Position numbers and translations under genes: made by a program. Positions 8,998-17,478 of a DNA stretch of 64,000 nucleotides are shown here, piece by piece. This stretch comes from Metasolibacillus sp. (GTDB lineage: Bacteria > Bacillota > Bacilli > Bacillales_A > Planococcaceae). The stretch's first letter is position 1. Every line of letters begins with the position of its first letter. The stretch covers positions 1-64,000 of the forward strand of contig NZ_JAMBIZ010000002.1 of assembly GCF_025291715.1 (NCBI RefSeq), in the 5' to 3' direction. A model generated the notes under the pieces. That model was not told where the DNA came from. It ran no database searches and saw only the letters and a program-made list of their open reading frames with translations.

Positions 8998-10683
8998 TTA
9001 ATCGTAGTCCTCCATCCATTCTGCTAATTTTTCCAGCATTTCTTTGATGGGAGATAACGCTTGCTCAATATGCTGTGCTAGCTCTCTTGAACTACCAAAA
9101 ATTTGATAAAGTACATATCCACGTTCATAGTCCTCTTTTTGCTCTAGCTGATGAATCAATTCAGCTAGTAGCTCTAGCTCATCAAACACCAAGCCTATTA
9201 ATGGCTCAAGCTCTCCTTCATTAGCACTCAACAAAATATCTAGCAGTACAGGCAATGTGTCTAATGATAAGTTATGCGCTGCAAGAAATGCTTCTGCATA
9301 GCCATTTTGCACAAGCTGATGCTCACAATCAACAAGTGACATATAACGCTGCACGAGTGAGAAATACGCATCACTGTATAGCCCTAGGCCAAAGACTGCA
9401 TACGTTCCAGGCATAGCCGATAACTCGCTAGGCTCTACATCCTCATACCATGCATATTCCTCCATCGCAATTTGTGCGTAGTCTGCTATCAATGGATACA
9501 AATTAGGATATGCAAGGCAATTTGCAAAAAACTGATGTAGCTCAGTTTTCGCAAGTCCCTGCATAGGTAAATAATTTTCTTGCTCACTCTCAAGCTGCAA
9601 ATTATAGCCTTTGACAAAGCCCTCTTGTAGCAAACCAATGATATACTGCAGCGCTTCACGATAAGCTTCTTCCTTCTCCATAAGGATTTGGATTGTAATG
9701 ATTTTCAAAATATCATTGGCTACACCTTGAAAATGTACAGTTTTGCTTGCATGCTTACAAATGCCATGCTGTAAGTAAATCGCTGCCTCTTGTGAACCAA
9801 GCTGCTGTGCCAATTCAATATATTGTTTACGTGTGTCAGGCTCTTTTGCTCCGATTTGCAGCGCAATGTAAACAAAGAATGTCAACTCCTCCTGTGTTGG
9901 CCTAAGCTCTGAATTCAATCTCCATCCTGTTGTATATTCCCCCTCCGATTCAAAGTAAATCGATAAAATATTTTTCTCCGCCCAATCTTTAAATGCCATT
10001 GTATAATCATACATCCATTGATTGAGGCGCTCTTCATTTCCACAATACTTGTCCGCTATGCGTTGCCTCAACGGTTCAATCACCACCTCATGCTGCACAA
10101 AAAAGTCTGGATTGATTAGGTGACGCGCAAAGAAAAACCCATCTTTTTCAGCAGGACGTACAGGTAAATCAGCCATTATTTTTGTTTCAATAAAAGCAGC
10201 AATTGCTTGTTTCGCTGCTGCAAGCTTCTCTTGATTGATCAGCTCTTTTTGATAGCTAATCTCACGCCCCTCATGCTCAAATTCCAATATTATTTGAAAT
10301 CGATAATCAAAAAGCTTCGCATGAAATTTATTTGATTGGAAAACTCCATCCATTTTCTTACATAATGTTGAAAATAATGCTTCTATGTGGCTTATATCAG
10401 TTATCTCCCGTATGTAATCGCCCGCAGCAATCTTATACGCATCATCACTCCAGCTAAATGGCTCATGTGTATCAATCAAAATCGTACCATAGTGAGGTGT
10501 TCCCCATTGTAATTTATTCAATTTTTTCGATGTCCATTTCACTTTTACATAATGATGAACACCTAGATGAAGCTGACTCCAATCTTTTATCTGACTAATT
10601 CTATCGTTTTCCTGCTGGTAAAAATGTTCTAGCTGCTGCCATACCTCTGTCCAAAACCGTGCTATATATTGCGACAAATTCAT
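8998..10683 (-). CDS. uncharacterised 561-residue protein (possibly DUF6138)
   Basis: A large, acidic, Gln/Glu-rich cytoplasmic protein with no signal peptide or membrane segment. I cannot assign a domain with certainty; DUF6138 is my best guess from its overall look and its company. The C-terminal half looks all-helical, with Leu/Glu-rich repeats. AGGAGG ends only two bases before the ATG at 10683; the in-frame TTG six bases later has better spacing. It is the last gene of the WGR-CbrC-DUF1963 cluster, after a 91-base gap, and is probably in the same transcript. Confidence 0.65.
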   Translation of the reverse strand: MNLSQYIARFWTEVWQQLEHFYQQENDRISQIKDWSQLHLGVHHYVKVKWTSKKLNKLQWGTPHYGTILIDTHEPFSWSDDAYKIAAGDYIREITDISHIEALFSTLCKKMDGVFQSNKFHAKLFDYRFQIILEFEHEGREISYQKELINQEKLAAAKQAIAAFIETKIMADLPVRPAEKDGFFFARHLINPDFFVQHEVVIEPLRQRIADKYCGNEERLNQWMYDYTMAFKDWAEKNILSIYFESEGEYTTGWRLNSELRPTQEELTFFVYIALQIGAKEPDTRKQYIELAQQLGSQEAAIYLQHGICKHASKTVHFQGVANDILKIITIQILMEKEEAYREALQYIIGLLQEGFVKGYNLQLESEQENYLPMQGLAKTELHQFFANCLAYPNLYPLIADYAQIAMEEYAWYEDVEPSELSAMPGTYAVFGLGLYSDAYFSLVQRYMSLVDCEHQLVQNGYAEAFLAAHNLSLDTLPVLLDILLSANEGELEPLIGLVFDELELLAELIHQLEQKEDYERGYVLYQIFGSSRELAQHIEQALSPIKEMLEKLAEWMEDYD

Positions 10684-10774
10684 GTCCTCCTTTTCTTCAT
10701 CAAAAGCAGTTTTACATATGGATTGCCTTGCTATCCCCTATCCAAACATACCTTTAGACGTCATGACTACTAGC

Positions 10775-11632
10775 CTAGTAACATTGCAAGATTGTCCACA
10801 CTTTATCGAAGGCTTTATTTTGGCAGTCTTGCTCGCGGATCCAGAAATAAAGCTTACCACTGTCGCCCCACATATAACCGAGATCATCCTCAGAATCAAG
10901 CTGTAATAGTAAGCGCCAATCTTTTGCTTGTGGCTCTAGCTCCTTGCGTAAAGGATGCTCGTAGCCCGTTGAATCACCACAGTATAAACCGTTTGTGACA
11001 AGTTGGCATTGTAAATACATATCCCCTTGAATCGTATTCGGGTGACCATCAATGCGATGCGTTGTCTGCTCGGTCTCCTCTTCGTCCACCCAATCAAATA
11101 AGAAGTCATTGTAGGCTTCTTCTTGCTCCTCTGTTAAAAGGTCAGTTAATATTTGACCATCAGGAGATTCCCAATCTGGTAATGTCCATTCGTTTTTAAA
11201 ATGCAATATCGCGCTATCAATGCGCTCCCTTAAAATGCTAGGTTGTTCCATACGTTGGAGCTTCTCTTCGGTAAAGTGAACAACTCGAAAGCCGTCGTAG
11301 TTATTCGGGTCATAGCCCCATGGTTGCCTCTCCGCATCATAGAAAAAGGATAAGAGTCCTTTTGCAGGCAGTAAATTGCTCGAATCAAATGGCTTTATCT
11401 CTGCTAAATTCAATTGACATAAAAAATATAATGGGTGTTGATCATTTGTCTGCGGCCATATAAAATCTGTTGGTACATCTGGTGCACCACCGATTTTCGA
11501 TTGACCAATTTGAATTTCATTCTCTATGGTTGGCGTGGCAATCGCCCGTATTGAATTTTTAGCGAATTGTAGGATTCGGTCTGTCACCTCACCAAGCTCA
11601 AAATCTTGCAATGCTGCACGCAGTTTTTCCAT
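10775..11632 (-). CDS. YwqG/DUF1963 family protein
   Basis: 285 residues with the YwqG signature: KIGGAPDVPTDFIWP near the N-terminus, then LYFLCQLNLAEI, LPAKGLLSFFYD, an acidic middle and GDSGKLYFWIREQD at the end. Structures of the family exist but no activity is established. In B. subtilis ywqG lies beside the LXG toxin genes ywqH-ywqL; no toxin gene is visible here. The gene is 21 bases after the CbrC gene, within one operon. Confidence 0.85.
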   Translation of the reverse strand: MEKLRAALQDFELGEVTDRILQFAKNSIRAIATPTIENEIQIGQSKIGGAPDVPTDFIWPQTNDQHPLYFLCQLNLAEIKPFDSSNLLPAKGLLSFFYDAERQPWGYDPNNYDGFRVVHFTEEKLQRMEQPSILRERIDSAILHFKNEWTLPDWESPDGQILTDLLTEEQEEAYNDFLFDWVDEEETEQTTHRIDGHPNTIQGDMYLQCQLVTNGLYCGDSTGYEHPLRKELEPQAKDWRLLLQLDSEDDLGYMWGDSGKLYFWIREQDCQNKAFDKVWTILQCY

Positions 11633-11653
11633 CGTCCTTATCCCCTTTACGAG

Positions 11654-12490
11654 TTAATCAAAATCTGAATAAAGCACGTATTGCTGGCATTCTAAACATT
11701 GGAATAAATAGCCTTGATGCGAACCATTATTGCGCAAACTAGCAGCTAGTTCTTCATGGCTGTAGTCATCATAATGTGTTAACTCCTCTGTAATGCCCAT
11801 CGCTACAAGCTCATCCCAGCCAACATAGTTAATAAATGCACAGTAATCTGTGCAATGGGCAAGCCAATTATTACCTTGCCAGCTAGAATAGCCTGGTGTG
11901 CGGTGCAATACCTCATTTGTATAGTCAGCATTGTTAACAAGCTCTGGATTGAGTAAATCTTGCTGAAATTCGCCATCAAATTTTTTAGCTGCACGTCCAC
12001 TATGAATACAGCTTGGGCATAAATATTCAACTTCCTCAATTGCGTATATCCCACCTTTATAATAAATATCGACTTCCTGTTCACAGCAATCACAAACAAC
12101 GATTTCACCTGTTTCGAAAATATTTGCTTGCATTGGGTTTGGCATATATTTAAACATTGGTAAAGGGGTATTCAGCTTAGCTTCCTCTCGAATGACACGC
12201 GGTAATAAAGGTGTCACATTTTGTGGGTTGTCAATCCAATAGCGAATGGCACCATATTTTTTCTGATCTTTTTTATTGTGCAAGTCCATAATCGATGTAA
12301 AAATTTTGTATGCCTCATCATACATGCGCAACAGGCAATAGATTTCTACAAGCATGCGTAAATTAACCTCAGTTGGTTCGGCTTGTTTCACTTGCTCCTT
12401 TAATTCATGCATAGCATTAATCTTTTCAGCATTTGTTGCATTAAAGGATTTCCTTTGCTCTTGCCATTGTGCTATAAGATATTGTGTCAT
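11654..12490 (-). CDS. CbrC/UPF0167 family protein
   Basis: 278 residues. The C-terminal two thirds match the CbrC family: PLPMFKYMPNP (about 109-119), a cysteine group CDCC (133-136), then LCPSCIHSG (157-165) and a final CLECQQYV, suggesting bound zinc. The N-terminal 100 residues are helical and TPR-like, an addition to the basic family. E. coli cbrC is linked to tolerance of colicin E2; whether that applies here is unknown. It overlaps the WGR gene by four bases (ATGA), so translation is probably coupled. GGAGG lies seven bases before the ATG. Confidence 0.85.
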   Translation of the reverse strand: MTQYLIAQWQEQRKSFNATNAEKINAMHELKEQVKQAEPTEVNLRMLVEIYCLLRMYDEAYKIFTSIMDLHNKKDQKKYGAIRYWIDNPQNVTPLLPRVIREEAKLNTPLPMFKYMPNPMQANIFETGEIVVCDCCEQEVDIYYKGGIYAIEEVEYLCPSCIHSGRAAKKFDGEFQQDLLNPELVNNADYTNEVLHRTPGYSSWQGNNWLAHCTDYCAFINYVGWDELVAMGITEELTHYDDYSHEELAASLRNNGSHQGYLFQCLECQQYVLYSDFD

Positions 12491-13227
12491 AATGATTCCT
12501 CCACAGTTGCTTCAAATGCCAATAAACCCTCATACATTGTTTGCTGTGTTTCAGTGAAAGCACTAGCTGTATACATTATCGCAAAGCGTTTTAGTGCCAA
12601 TAAGGCTTTATTCTTTAATTTTGGGTCTAGCTGCCCTGTAATTTTAATTTGTGCAAACGCAGAGGAATAGGTCACCATATCACTTTGTTGCATATCTATT
12701 TCCTGTTTTTGCTTCATTTGCTCGACTTCTTCTTTATCTAATGTCGTGACAGCTATATATTGCATTCCCCATAGTTGCTCAACAATATATTGTGGAAGTG
12801 TTGAAAAGGCAATGGGGCGCTTTTTTCTAATCATTTCTTCTACTTCTGATAAAGTGTCTGAGCCTTCGTCACTACCAAAAGGAGCTTCCTCATCTCCACA
12901 ATCATAATAAAAATCCTCTGTAAAATGAGCTACAAAGCGTGGATGAGATGTTTTTGGATGTGGTCCATACTCCACTGTGTCTATATAAAAACAACTTTCA
13001 AAATCAAAGGTTTCTGCTTCTTTATAGCCTTTTTTTACTTTGTTTGCAATCAGCTTTTTGGCTTCCTTTTCACAAGCTTCTAGTGAGGCATACTCCTTGA
13101 CTTCATATTTCCCTATTGTTCCACTCTTGCCATAATGCACGCCGATTGCAATGTCACTGTAATCAATTGTCCAAAATTTATGTGACTTTTCATCTTGGTA
13201 AATAAAAGCTCTTCTGATTGGACTCAC
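12487..13227 (-). CDS. WGR-domain protein
   Basis: 246 residues. The first 75 form a WGR domain (FIYQDEKSHKFWTIDY, then VHYGKSGTIGKYEVKEY), a nucleic-acid-binding module best known from PARP enzymes and from MolR-type proteins. The rest is acidic and unassigned. The start is unusual: the only normal start codon before the domain is a GTG at 13227 that is itself part of the ribosome site (AGGGTGA), while the codon with the local standard 5-base spacing is ATC at 13218. It is the first gene of the four-gene cluster and has a clear promoter. Confidence 0.8.
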   Translation of the reverse strand: MSPIRRAFIYQDEKSHKFWTIDYSDIAIGVHYGKSGTIGKYEVKEYASLEACEKEAKKLIANKVKKGYKEAETFDFESCFYIDTVEYGPHPKTSHPRFVAHFTEDFYYDCGDEEAPFGSDEGSDTLSEVEEMIRKKRPIAFSTLPQYIVEQLWGMQYIAVTTLDKEEVEQMKQKQEIDMQQSDMVTYSSAFAQIKITGQLDPKLKNKALLALKRFAIMYTASAFTETQQTMYEGLLAFEATVEESL

Positions 13228-13272
13228 CCTCTCTTTAGTTTTACCCCTAAACCGAAAGTATGTTCTTTTTTA

Positions 13273-13301
13273 ATTATAACATGTAGGTAATTTTTTGAAA
13301 A
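13273..13301 (-). promoter_or_regulatory. promoter of the WGR-CbrC-DUF1963 cluster
   Basis: On the minus strand TTTTCA (13296-13301), 17 bases, then TATAAT (13273-13278) preceded by TG one base away, an extended -10. It lies about 45 bases before the first gene. Confidence 0.65.
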
Positions 13302-13361
13302 CTCAATTTCCTTATGACTTTCGTACGAAAATTTATCACTGCTATATCCCTATTTTCATGC

Positions 13362-13796
13362 TTATTCTTCCTTGAGAAAAAGCCACATATTTTTCTCATC
13401 AAAGCCCGAAATGACACCACTTATTTCGCTATGAATAGATTGAGACGTTGACCTATTACTACAGCCTTGAATCCTACCTACCGAAAAAATCGCTCCATGT
13501 GGGTAAAAATATTGGATAACACCTGATATACGTTGACCGATAGCGTATTTTTCCTTTTCTATCTCCCATATTCGGCGAAATGGTTTCGTTGTATTGTGCC
13601 ACATATGCTCAAATTGTTGAGCCGTTATTTGTTGACAATAATCATCGATATCCACTATTCCTTCCGCTAGGCAGTTATCCCTGCAGGATATTTGGACACA
13701 ATCATTCACTTTTGTTATTTGACGTAATGCAAAGCCATGTTGATTTACTTCTATCCAATATTGAAAGCCTTCAAACTCTACAAAAATATATTTCAT
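13362..13796 (-). CDS. small protein with S1-like C-terminal segment
   Basis: 144 residues from the ATG at 13796, which follows AAAGAGGGG at a good distance; a longer frame to 13871 has no ribosome site. The C-terminal half reads YAIGQRISGVIQYFYPHGAIFSV, the start pattern of an S1/OB RNA-binding fold, but the remaining strands are weak. The N-terminal part has Cys-rich VQISCRDNCLAEG. I cannot give a function. It stands alone between the WGR cluster and the deaminase. Confidence 0.6.
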   Translation of the reverse strand: MKYIFVEFEGFQYWIEVNQHGFALRQITKVNDCVQISCRDNCLAEGIVDIDDYCQQITAQQFEHMWHNTTKPFRRIWEIEKEKYAIGQRISGVIQYFYPHGAIFSVGRIQGCSNRSTSQSIHSEISGVISGFDEKNMWLFLKEE

Positions 13797-13880
13797 AATA
13801 TACCCCTCTTTATCGTTTTTAATATTAAAAAATAACTGTTGAAAACAGCATAATAAATCATGCTCTTTCAACAGCTACTA

Positions 13881-14273
13881 TTACAATTGTTTAATTTGCA
13901 TCAATTTTCGTTCGGCTTGTGGCAGCTTTAATTCCGCATAAATCGCAGCAGATAAACCTTCTGGATGACAAGCATTTGCATAATATACTTCCGCAATATT
14001 TGTTAAGTACATTGTGCCTAAACACATTGGACAAGGCTCACCGCTTGCATACATCACCATACCTGATAGATTAAACGTTTGTAGCTTTTGGCATGCCTCC
14101 TTCACTGCAAGCGTTTCTGCATGTGCCGTTGGGTCGAATGTCGCTTCGACATTATTCACCGCAGTTGCGACCACCTCTCCATCCTTAACAAGCACCGCGC
14201 CAAAAGGCTGTTTACCTTGTGCCGCATTCTCCTCCGCTAGCTTAATTGCTTGCGCCATAAATTGCTTATGCAT
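13881..14273 (-). CDS. nucleoside deaminase (cytidine/guanine deaminase-like)
   Basis: 130-residue zinc enzyme of the CDA superfamily. The zinc and proton-shuttle residues are present as HAE (51-53) and PCPMC (80-84). It is shorter than TadA (about 150-160 residues) and closest in feel to the guanine deaminase/CMP-dCMP group; the substrate cannot be decided from sequence alone. It overlaps the end of yfkAB by eight bases and has AAGGGAG nine bases before its ATG, so it is the second gene of that transcript. Confidence 0.85.
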   Translation of the reverse strand: MHKQFMAQAIKLAEENAAQGKQPFGAVLVKDGEVVATAVNNVEATFDPTAHAETLAVKEACQKLQTFNLSGMVMYASGEPCPMCLGTMYLTNIAEVYYANACHPEGLSAAIYAELKLPQAERKLMQIKQL

Positions 14274-15387
14274 GTGAATAGTCTCCCTTCACTGTACCAC
14301 TTGTAAATTTTTGCGTTGGGTAATACATATTTTTTACGATAATGTTGGGACCTAAGCATTTGACAGCTGGGCAATGACAGTTAATGCTTGATGAAATATT
14401 AGTGCTTAGCCATTTTGTATAAATCTCTTCTAAAGAAGCAGTTTTAATATTACCAAGCGCTGCCCCATCATCTGTAAAATCGGAAACGGATACATCGCCA
14501 GTAAAAATATTTAAATTCATACGTGATCGGCCATCTACATCATTGCGAATCGTAATATTAGATGCTTCATAAATGCGGCTTAATAGCGCTTTGTCACGCT
14601 CATCTGTACTGCATGGATAAAACGGCAATGTACCGAATAGAATCCAAATATCCTCATTGCGGAAATCTAAAATTTGATTCACTACATCACGATATTCATC
14701 CAAATTGATTACATCTAAGGCACTTGCAAAATCACTTGCGTACATCGGATGGATTTCATGACGCTTACAGAGCATTTCATTGGCAACTTCATGATGAATT
14801 TTCTCAATGAATGGTACTGTGTTACGATTGAGCATCGTTTCAGCAGATACGAACATACCGCCCTTTGATAGCTCACGTGCATTATCTAAAATATTGCGAT
14901 ACAGTAACGCTCTTTTTTCAATCGAAGGCTTCTGCTCCATCATCGCAAATCCTGTTTCTACAAATTCCTTTTCATCACACCAGTTATGCGAAATATGCAT
15001 GACGTCTAAATAAGGTGCTACGAGCTCATAATGCGACATTGGCAATGTTAAATTAGAATTGATTTGTGTCTTTATGCCACGGCTTTTGGCGTATTTTAAC
15101 AACGGCAACAGATTGTCACGAATGCCTCGCTTTGTTAACAGCGGCTCGCCTCCTGTAAAGCTCATTACACGCAACGTTTCAACGCTATCCAAGCGCTTAA
15201 TAATTTCCTCGCTCGGTATTGCTGCTGCTTCCTTTGTTTGCAATGTATAACCAACTGCACAGTGGGCACAGCGCATATTACATAAGTTCGTCGTTGTGAA
15301 CTCGATATTGGATAATGTTAATTTGCCATAACGGTCAATGTCATGATAGCTTTCCCATTGATCATAAGGTTTTGTCATTGTGCTCAT
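14266..15387 (-). CDS. yfkAB: radical SAM/CxCxxxxC protein YfkAB
   Basis: 373 residues, the length of B. subtilis YfkAB. The N-terminal radical SAM cluster motif is CNMRCAHC (Cys 36, 40, 43); near the C-terminus lies CHCPAVKC, the CxCxxxxC motif that names the family and probably holds a second Fe-S cluster. The substrate is unknown. The ATG is preceded by AAGGGAG, which also forms the 3' arm of a terminator-like hairpin directly upstream, so expression may depend on how that RNA folds. It overlaps the downstream deaminase gene. Confidence 0.9.
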   Translation of the reverse strand: MSTMTKPYDQWESYHDIDRYGKLTLSNIEFTTTNLCNMRCAHCAVGYTLQTKEAAAIPSEEIIKRLDSVETLRVMSFTGGEPLLTKRGIRDNLLPLLKYAKSRGIKTQINSNLTLPMSHYELVAPYLDVMHISHNWCDEKEFVETGFAMMEQKPSIEKRALLYRNILDNARELSKGGMFVSAETMLNRNTVPFIEKIHHEVANEMLCKRHEIHPMYASDFASALDVINLDEYRDVVNQILDFRNEDIWILFGTLPFYPCSTDERDKALLSRIYEASNITIRNDVDGRSRMNLNIFTGDVSVSDFTDDGAALGNIKTASLEEIYTKWLSTNISSSINCHCPAVKCLGPNIIVKNMYYPTQKFTSGTVKGDYSHA

Positions 15388-15438
15388 AAAAAAACTCCCT
15401 TTCTACGTATACGATTTTCGCATATGTAAGGGAGTTTA
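15388..15438 (-). promoter_or_regulatory. terminator hairpin overlapping the yfkAB ribosome site
   Basis: On the minus strand AAACTCCCTT (15428-15437) pairs perfectly with AAGGGAGTTT (15392-15401), with an inner TATGCGA/TCGTATA stem, followed by a T7 run that ends at the yfkAB ATG. It lies 12 bases past the stop of the dynamin-like gene. It therefore looks like that gene's terminator, while the AAGGGAG of yfkAB sits in its 3' arm. Confidence 0.75.
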
Positions 15439-15449
15439 TCAATGTATTG

Positions 15450-17249
15450 TTATGACATCAGCTTTGCAGGCAGCTCCGGTAGCTCTGCTGATACAACGTC
15501 TGCTTCTGTTAAATGGAGCGGCTGTAATTTATATTTTGAATCGAAGTCACATTTAATAATCGTATGCTCATTTAATAAAGATGGCATTTGTTCATTTAAA
15601 TGCTCATGCGGCAATAATAATGTCGAAATTGCATCAATTGCTGTGAGCGTTTCTTCTAGCTGCTCTGATGCTAGCAACGTATTCTCTGCCTGTAAAAATG
15701 GACGAATCGCATCGCGTACAAAGTTTTGTGCCTCAATAATGCACGTAAATTCGTTTAATTTATCGGAGTATGATTGCATAAATGTGCGCTCTTTTTGTTG
15801 CTGTCTGCTTATATCATTTACTTGCTGTAAAATCGCCTTTAAACGAGCCGCTGCAAGCTCTGTAATATGATTTTGCACCGCATAAAGCTGATTAAAAATA
15901 TCGTTTTCCTTTTCTTTAATCATCGCAAATAGCTCTGCACAACGCTGTTGCAATGCATCAAGTCGCTCAATTTGCTCCTTGAAAAGGTCGGATAATTCCA
16001 CGCCATTTCGCAAGCCTTCCCTTAAATCGATAGCGTATGTTTTTTCGAACTGCTTCTCAACTTGTGACAGTAGCTGCATATATTCTGTATGCCCTTTGCG
16101 ATAATCGCGCACCGCCTCTTGATAAGCAATCGCCTGCGCTTCAAATTGCTCAATCGTTTCATCGCGTAAATAAAGCTCCGTCGCTAAAACTTGTAATAGC
16201 TGATACAATGTCTGAACAGATTTCAATACTTGGCTTGCTTGCTTATAGTCCTCTTCGAATGCAGCTAATATAGCTTTATCACGTTGCTGTAATGAAAATT
16301 CTACATTAGCTTCCTCCACATATTTTTTCACATTCGTCAATGCAGATAAATAAGGATCACGTTCTGGAATCATTTGTAATTCACTTAAAAAGCGGCTTAA
16401 CCACTTGCTAAAGCGTTCAGCGGTGTGCTGCGATTTTTTAGCAGGGTCGTTACCTACTTCCTTTATAAGTTGTGTAAGCTGCGTTATATTGGAATCAATG
16501 AGTAGCTGTGTATTATTTGTTTTTTTCGCTTCAATTGCTTGTATTGCGGAAACACTAATCATTTTTTTACATAGTTCGCCGTATCTTGCAAGCTCTCCCT
16601 TGACAAAGTCACTTGCTGCGATGCCACGTTGATCAGTAGCATTAACCACGAAGTATGGCTTAATATTTTGCTGATTCATGTTTACTAATAAATTATATTC
16701 CTCTTCCGTTGCTGGTGAGCCATTGCGCAATACCCAAAAAACCTCCTGTACACGCTCTAATATAATGCTTGAAAAATAAGCAGTATTTTCCGCCCCTGCC
16801 TGCAGGCAAATCGTGTCCACAATTGTAGCATGCTGCAATAATTCATGCTGAATATAAATCTCAATATAATCTAAATGCTCACGAATAATTTGCGCACTAA
16901 ATGTATCCCCAGTTGTCAATAGCTCAATCTTATCGAGATCAAATGTAGCAATCATTCCATCTAAAAAATAGGCCTTCATACATTCACGTTCACCATATTT
17001 AATAAATGTATTGACACTTGTTGGATTTTTTGTGCTGACAGACAGTAGCTCTCTCCCCAATAAGGCATTAATTAATGTCGTTTTCCCTACGCGTTCCTTC
17101 CCTAAAAAAAGAATCGCCTCTTTTTCCTGCGCATCTTCAATAATTAGCTTTAGACGCTTCGTTGTGTCCATTATATATGTATTTTGCTCTAGCATAACAT
17201 GCAATGGCTTCATGCGCTCAATCAGTTGATGTAATGAATTTTGTTCCAC
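15450..17249 (-). CDS. dynamin-like/GTPase-domain protein
   Basis: About 600 residues. A P-loop (FLGKERVGKTTLINALLG) is followed by a threonine-containing switch region (TKNPTSVNTFI), a G3-like IVDTICLQAG and a G4-like VNATDQRG. The C-terminal 350 residues are long Gln/Glu-rich helices, as in bacterial dynamin-like proteins, but without the YneK/DynA duplication or a clear membrane paddle. Such proteins remodel or protect membranes; a role here is inferred. The ATG at 17270 has no ribosome site; the GTG at 17249 has AGAGG eight bases before it, so I prefer the latter. It is followed by a terminator and yfkAB. Confidence 0.75.
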   Translation of the reverse strand: MEQNSLHQLIERMKPLHVMLEQNTYIMDTTKRLKLIIEDAQEKEAILFLGKERVGKTTLINALLGRELLSVSTKNPTSVNTFIKYGERECMKAYFLDGMIATFDLDKIELLTTGDTFSAQIIREHLDYIEIYIQHELLQHATIVDTICLQAGAENTAYFSSIILERVQEVFWVLRNGSPATEEEYNLLVNMNQQNIKPYFVVNATDQRGIAASDFVKGELARYGELCKKMISVSAIQAIEAKKTNNTQLLIDSNITQLTQLIKEVGNDPAKKSQHTAERFSKWLSRFLSELQMIPERDPYLSALTNVKKYVEEANVEFSLQQRDKAILAAFEEDYKQASQVLKSVQTLYQLLQVLATELYLRDETIEQFEAQAIAYQEAVRDYRKGHTEYMQLLSQVEKQFEKTYAIDLREGLRNGVELSDLFKEQIERLDALQQRCAELFAMIKEKENDIFNQLYAVQNHITELAAARLKAILQQVNDISRQQQKERTFMQSYSDKLNEFTCIIEAQNFVRDAIRPFLQAENTLLASEQLEETLTAIDAISTLLLPHEHLNEQMPSLLNEHTIIKCDFDSKYKLQPLHLTEADVVSAELPELPAKLMS

Positions 17250-17442
17250 TTCTCCATTCCTCTCTATCATGGTGACGCAACCCCCATAGTAAATCTTATT
17301 TATTTCTACCTTTAATGATAAGTCTATTTTGCTTAAAGATAAAAAAGCAAAAAGACCTAAATATTTACTTCACACGCTATAACAGTATGATTTTTATAGT
17401 AAAATATACATATAATAATGGTAGGGAGGATTTTTTTGAGAG

Positions 17443-17478
17443 TTAGTTGTCTGAAAAAACGCTTTTTCAGACAACTAA
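17443..17478. other. perfect 16-bp-stem hairpin
   Basis: TTAGTTGTCTGAAAAA and its exact complement flank a 4-base loop, and the left arm on the minus strand begins in the stop codon of the GGDEF-EAL gene. It lacks a T-run outside the stem in either direction. On the plus strand it lies inside an 18-codon TTG-started frame with GGGAGG upstream. Confidence 0.6.
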
